Positions 59,020 to 64,000 of a stretch of 64,000 bases of DNA are shown here, piece by piece. The notes beneath the pieces were generated by a model. That model was not told the origin of the DNA. It ran no database searches and saw only the letters and a program-made list of their open reading frames with translations. The DNA comes from Thinopyrum elongatum. Its lineage: Eukaryota > Streptophyta > Magnoliopsida > Poales > Poaceae. A program made the position numbers and the translations under genes. Each line of letters begins with the position of its first letter. Position 1 is the stretch's first letter. The DNA is taken from contig CM022298.1 in assembly GCA_011799875.1 (NCBI GenBank), forward strand, positions 52,148,434 through 52,212,433. Reading direction: 5' to 3'.

Positions 59020-60510
59020 GTGGCCTCCGTCGGGGACGTGGATGGACGCGGGGCGGTCGGCCGCTGGCGAACGAGGACGCGCATGCGAGGCGTGCGGCGC
59101 GGAGCAGCGGTCTCCTCCCTGCCTTGGTCGAGCGCCCTACTGCCGTCGATGGCCTCTTGTCTCCTCCAAACAGGTATGCTCCCTGACATCTCTCTCCCTC
59201 TCAATCTCTTCTTTCTGTTGTTTTTTTTCTCAATCACACATAGATCAGAAAGCTCTTGATCCACCAAAACGTTGAATCATGTGCAATTGTTATAGTAGAA
59301 ACTTCTTCCACTCCTACAGTACTGATAAGCATTTTAATAAAAACATATCATGTGTTTCCTAGCAATCGTACATCTAGACTATGTGGACTGAACATATCAT
59401 CATTAACCACACAAACAGGGGAAGCGTCGAGACCTTCAGCTAATTATCATACTCATGTATTTATTGTTAAATAACAACCTCTTTGGCTTGATTCCTATCA
59501 CAGAGGAAACCTTTGTTTTGATGCCTAGACATGGCTTCTTTTTTAGGAGCATATGCTTGCTGGTACATTATTTTTGTCTAAATTTCGTAAAGAACGGCAT
59601 GGAATATTTTTCCTGGGTTCATTCAAATAGTTGGTATTGACCTGCATGTGTTGCTTGTGTGTTTTGTATCTTTGTTGACAGAACATATGCTTTTGTCTTA
59701 TTGTGTGATGATTCTTTTGTACTTGCTTTTTCAGATTAGTTTTGAGGTGGTTCTCAGAAGGCATCCTCTTGGCACCAAAACTGAGAATGTTTAGATGTAA
59801 GTAACACTATCTCAAATAAATCATTTATGCTCAAGTCTGGTATTATGCCTTCATCAATGCCATATTATGCTGACAATTTTGAGGTAGCTCGTGCAACCCT
59901 GGTGTGGTAGATGTTTTTCTTGTACATTGTCTTATAGCACCCGTTCTGTACTCTGATCATGTGAATTACTCCTGTTCAGGAACAAGTTGTAGAAGAGAGT
60001 ATCTGCTCATAATAGAGATCTGCCTCCCTGCGACGAGGAGTTCATTATTTAAGTAGTTGTGCATGCCGTTTTCAGTAAGCAGAAGCATTACATAAATATT
60101 CATTTTGACCACAGGGCAAAAACAGAGGAAATTGATTATATTTCCGTTTTTCTTAGGACCAGGAGTAGCTGCAGGCTATCACGGAACCAGTTCTCTCATT
60201 TGTTCTGCAATGCAGTAGGCACACTCCACAATCTCAGTTCCTACTCTTTGTTATGCGCTGAGAGGAGGAAAGAAGGACATTGCGGTCGCAGCCCTATCGG
60301 CACCGTTCTCACCTGATTCACCCACAACACGTCATGCAGGTGATCTTCTCTATTGATATATTAAGACTATTGACTGCATTTCTTCTCTATGTTTCCAAAC
60401 ATTGTATATATTGTGTGCCCATGATGAAGTTTTTTCATTTCTATCTCCTGTAGCAATAGTCTCTTTTGTTCTTGCAAAAATAGTTAACTGTGTATATGAT
60501 TGGGCATAAT
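59020..60510. other. Intron-like sequence, no exon recognised
   Basis: It begins GC-rich and becomes T-rich after 59200, with many possible splice sites. I recognise no protein domain. Confidence 0.4.
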
Positions 60511-60518
60511 CTGTATAC

Positions 60519-60740
60519 TGAGCACATCATATGTTCCTCTACCTCCGCCATTTGGTCTTGCATTCATGGGAAAACTTTATATGGGTTCTGGCTACAATAA
60601 GTTCTATTTATATGGATACTGGAGTAACATTGGTTGATGGTCTTGATGGTTTGGCTGGTGGTGTTGCTACTTTGGCACTCATTGGATTATCTGTCGCCGC
60701 AGCAACCATGATCTCTGTTTTGAAAGCGTATAAGATAAGA
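60519..60740 (+). pseudogene. MraY-like (phospho-MurNAc-pentapeptide translocase) fragment
   Basis: From about 60524 one frame reads TSYVPLPPPFGLAFMGKLYM. After a one-base shift at about 60583 (ATGGGTT) the next frame reads LATISSIYMDTGV, then VTLVDGLDGLAGGVATLALI and GLSVAA. This matches the region around the conserved Asp-rich NxTDGxDG motif of MraY, the polytopic enzyme that moves phospho-MurNAc-pentapeptide to a lipid carrier. Angiosperms keep a plastid-type homologue. The two Asp codons (60636 and 60645) remain, but the conserved Asn of the motif is Thr here. Similarity fades after residue LSVAA. The single exon, the frameshift and the altered motif suggest a pseudogene fragment. An assembly indel is the alternative. 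Confidence 0.6.
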
Positions 60741-60809
60741 GCATGTTTCTTAGTTATTTTGGCACTGCCATCCTTTAAATTACAGGGTGTTTTACATGAC
60801 AAACAATGA

Positions 60810-63290
60810 GTATATTATCTACATATGCAGATTTGTTAGTTAAATTTACTGCACCTTTGAAATCTGCAGTTGCTTACTAATCTCTTAAATCTTTAAACTG
60901 TGTGCTTCATTCCTTTAATTTCAGAACTAGAAAGGTGCAGCTAAATAAGAGTTGTTGGCAGCATCGTTAATCATGTGTTTAATGATTTGTGTGGAGTAGT
61001 ATTAGTGTTCTTCCTGGCAATGGTTGACAGAAATCCCTGTAAGAACTTTATCCTACATGCCATACTTCTCTTTGTTTGCTTTTCCTTATTTCTGTTTCCT
61101 CTGTTTCTTCTAGCGTATTTTCATGTTTATTTTCAATCAAAAGTATTAGAGATGGAGCTTGGGCCAACAATCTCTGAGCAGAGCAGCTGTGTGCCTTCCA
61201 AATATGCCTTTAAAGTTCAGCTTCTTAATTGTATAGAACCGTCGAAACTGTTAATTTGCTGCTCCTGTAGACTGATTAATTGACCTTGTGTCTCTCCCTC
61301 CTGGGCAAGTTTTCTATCCCATACACACATGGGTTGTTGTAATAGTAGTAAAAAAGGAAAAATAAGATGGATTTAATAGTAGTCATATTAGTTGTATGGA
61401 TATCAATTCATTTTATGCGGAAGCAAGTTATACCGCTAAATTGGAAGGAATTCTCTGATTGACCGAAACAAGCTTTTGGCACACAGCAGAAAATTCTGAG
61501 AAACATTTATTTTCACAAAGTTGGGTACTTCTGTTAGTTGAGAAGACATTACAGTTGTGCTATAGTCAGGAATAAATGTTATTCTTCCTCTGATATATTG
61601 CAACAAATTCAGTTTATGCGTCCTCCGATTATTTCTTCTATTTTTTGGCCTTGTGCTTTTAGCAGTACATGGTCCAGTAGTAATCGGGGACTAAGGCGAA
61701 GGGCAGTTCTATCTTCTATGTGAGGTTGACTGCTTCTGATTCGCATGTCCTCCTGGATCAGCTATGTATGAAAGCAGAGGCCCTCCAAATTAGATGGTAG
61801 TGTTTAGAATTAATGATTTATCCAGTGCTGCCCATTGCATGCTCACCAGACTTTTAAAAAGCTTCATCTTAGTTTGCTAAATGTTATTTCCTACTGAACT
61901 AGCTTCAGAACGATTGGCAGGTTTATTAACCATTTGATCTTTTTTGTGCATTGCACATTTGCTACTAACAAATATTAAAAAAAATAGTGTTCCTGTTAAC
62001 TAATTTTGGATCGTATTCGTTGTAGATCCTCTGTTCTTGTTGTCTGTGCGCCGGATCTGTTGCTGCGTCCCTCGATCTATATGTGTTTTTCCCTGACCGT
62101 CCCAATCGTGGTTTTCTGGAGCTCATCCTTGATTTGCTCTTTTTCCCTTGCAGGTTTGTCCATTGTGGGTGCTTGTTATTCTGGTCGATTCGCCCTGCTA
62201 TGTCGGTCATCATTCTGCAGGTCGATCCCTTTTCTTCTTCTCTTCTCAGTTCTCCAGCCATTTGCGTGCTTGCGCTCTTGTTGGTAGAGGTCTGGCATCA
62301 AGAGTATATTACTGTTTGCTTGTATTTTTGTTCTTGCTCATCAGCTGGGTCGACTAGGAGATGGAATCATGGTTTTTTGGTCACTTCTATGGATTCTGGT
62401 GGGGCCTATTTTTCTTTTTGTGTGTTTCTTCTGTGCCCTACAAGTGAGCTGTTGATTTGCTTGTTGGCGCTGCTCACATCATGTGGGGGAGATTTTCAGG
62501 TCTAGCTGGTTTCAAAGAAGCGGTCCTTCTTTGTCTTTGTTGTTTTCCTGGTACTTTTTTGTCAAAGTGATACTTTCATATAGCTACATTTCAAAGAGTA
62601 CATCTTGGTTGCTTTGCTTGGTTTGATGGTCGTGTCATGTCCTATATGTCTTGCTGTAAAGCCTTGGATCTACCTGTATCTATTTATCCAAGAGCACAAG
62701 CAAATCATTTTCAGTCATGTGTGCTTCCGAAGAAGGGGTTTCTCTTTCTCTTCATTTTTTATCTTGTTGGCCCTTTACTGTCAAGCAGAGTCCTGGATCT
62801 AGCTACTTTTTGGCAAAGTGCATCTTTGTTTTCTTGCTTGATTTGTTGGCTGCCTCACTTTTTCTTTCTCTAGCAAAATATAATAGCCAAAAGAAAATAA
62901 AAGATGTACAACATGAACAAATCTAAACCGTGGCTAGCCAAAAACAAATTGTTGGAAATGGGGTTGTTAGAGGTGGCTTGACATTTTAAGATGACAAATT
63001 AAAATGATTGTTTTCCTTATTTTGAAGTGGTAGTAAATAGCAACTACCTGGCAGACTCAACTAAGGCTAAGTGCTTCAGAGGCTTATTGTATTGTTACAT
63101 GTTTCTGTTTCTTATCCACTCACCCATTGTAGTGCAGGTTTGTGTTCTTGGATTTCTTTCCCTCCATTTCTTATTTTTGGTGAGCGGGTGAGCTAATTGG
63201 GCTACTTTCCTCTAGGTCTGTTGCAGCAATTGAATGCTTCAAAGGATTTTAATGGAGTTCATTGTAGCTGGGTCGCGAATCTCCAGCTTG
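60810..63290. other. AT-rich sequence, no gene recognised
   Basis: Short frames only (for example 62083-62505, 140 codons, Cys/Ser/Leu-rich with no domain). Nothing in it matches other MraY blocks that I could recognise. It may be intron or degraded sequence. Confidence 0.4.
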
Positions 63291-63336
63291 CTCCCATGTC
63301 TTTTCTCACTGGAGACACCTCCCGCCGGCGACGGCG

Positions 63337-63391
63337 ATGACCACTACCCTGCTCCTCTCCCGGCAAAGGCACGTCTACCTCTCCTGTGAAG
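63337..63391 (+). other. Possible short first exon with splice donor
   Basis: An ATG at 63337 starts MTTTLLLSRQRHVYLSCE and runs into GAAG|GTAAGG, an excellent donor. It is preceded by a small GC-rich island. Too short to identify. Confidence 0.25.
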
Positions 63392-64000
63392 GTAAGGCCA
63401 TCTTTGCCTCTTCCTTCAGTTTTTCCTCTGTTTTTTGTTACATGACTTTGTGGTGCTTAGTGTATGTATCATTCCTTGGTACAGTTCTTTAGCCTCTTTT
63501 CAGTTAATGCTATGAGTACTCTTCTTACTGGAGTTTCAGTTAAAGCTTAATTTTAAAGTTTATTTATGAGGAGAAGTACTCATAAACATTTAGCTGGAGT
63601 ATTTATCTGGAGTACTCCTTGTTTAATGTAACCTTGCATTTATCTGGAGTACTCATTTGTACTGTATGTGTGTACTCATTTAGCTGGAGTGCATCAACCG
63701 TGTACTGAGAAGTAAGCTTGCATTTTCTTGATCTGTTTTTTGCTTCATGTTCTAGCTGTAGATGGAGACGGAGTAGATGGATGTTCATTTGGATTAGATG
63801 GGTTAGCTATAGTTGTAGATGGAGTAGATGAAAGTTCATTTGAACATTTTGGGTTCTGGACTATGGATCAGGTGTAATAATCAGTTTTTTAAAATGAATA
63901 ACAATGGCATTTGATTTCTGCTGGTTTGTTTAAAAACAACAGATCCCCAAGTCAAAAAATTAGAATCCTGGAACACTTCAGGAACACTTGAATTTCAAAT
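63392..64000. other. AT-rich sequence with short direct repeats
   Basis: TAGCTGGAGT/TATCTGGAGTACTC units recur at 63590-63700, and GTAGATGGAGTAGATG units at 63760-63830. No gene is seen. Confidence 0.4.

Overview
The window is eukaryotic and looks like a grass of the wheat tribe (Triticeae). It is almost all nested transposable elements: Copia LTR retrotransposons whose termini resemble the BARE/Angela/WIS group (TGTAGGAGATATGCCCTAG), a CACTA transposon with Caspar-type ends (CACTAGTAGAAAAGGCCC), Mutator-like elements, a tRNA-derived SINE, LINE fragments and a MITE. A small gene-bearing segment lies at the right end.

Layout. 1-4744: a minus-strand Copia copy cut by the window edge. 4745-5276: a join of an LTR end and a CACTA promoter-like piece. 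5277-13053: a second minus-strand Copia with a truncated 3' LTR. 13054-26899: the left arm of a huge inverted repeat. 26900-27124: a run of 225 Ns. 27125-40960: the right arm, the reverse complement of the left (13,836 versus 13,846 bp). 40961-50589: a complete plus-strand Copia sitting at the mirror position of the second one. The symmetry therefore runs for about 21.6 kb on each side of the gap and stops inside the Copia 3' LTR. It crosses transposon boundaries, and most differences I saw between arms are single-base indels. I therefore think it is more likely an assembly or hairpin-read artefact than a real 43 kb palindrome, though this cannot be proved here.

Each arm carries half a CACTA element. 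It holds a TNPA/transposase_24-like gene fused to a Ulp1-type (C48) protease domain, which has nonsense codons. Nearer the gap is a head-to-head inverted duplication of a fragment resembling an SNF2 ATPase of the CLASSY/DRD1 type, plus a G/C-rich 43-bp minisatellite next to the gap. The inverted SNF2 fragments could fold into a long hairpin RNA and are the most interesting biological signal here.

The right end (50.6-64 kb) is the low-copy part. It contains an intact F-box/DUF295 gene (minus strand, 54361-55593), a Mutator-like element in its upstream region, a short promoter plus first-exon candidate (58034-58232), a GC-rich region that may be another gene's 5' end, and an exon-sized fragment resembling plant MraY (translocase I) with a frameshift. 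The rest of 59-64 kb is AT-rich, intron-like sequence in which I recognise nothing.
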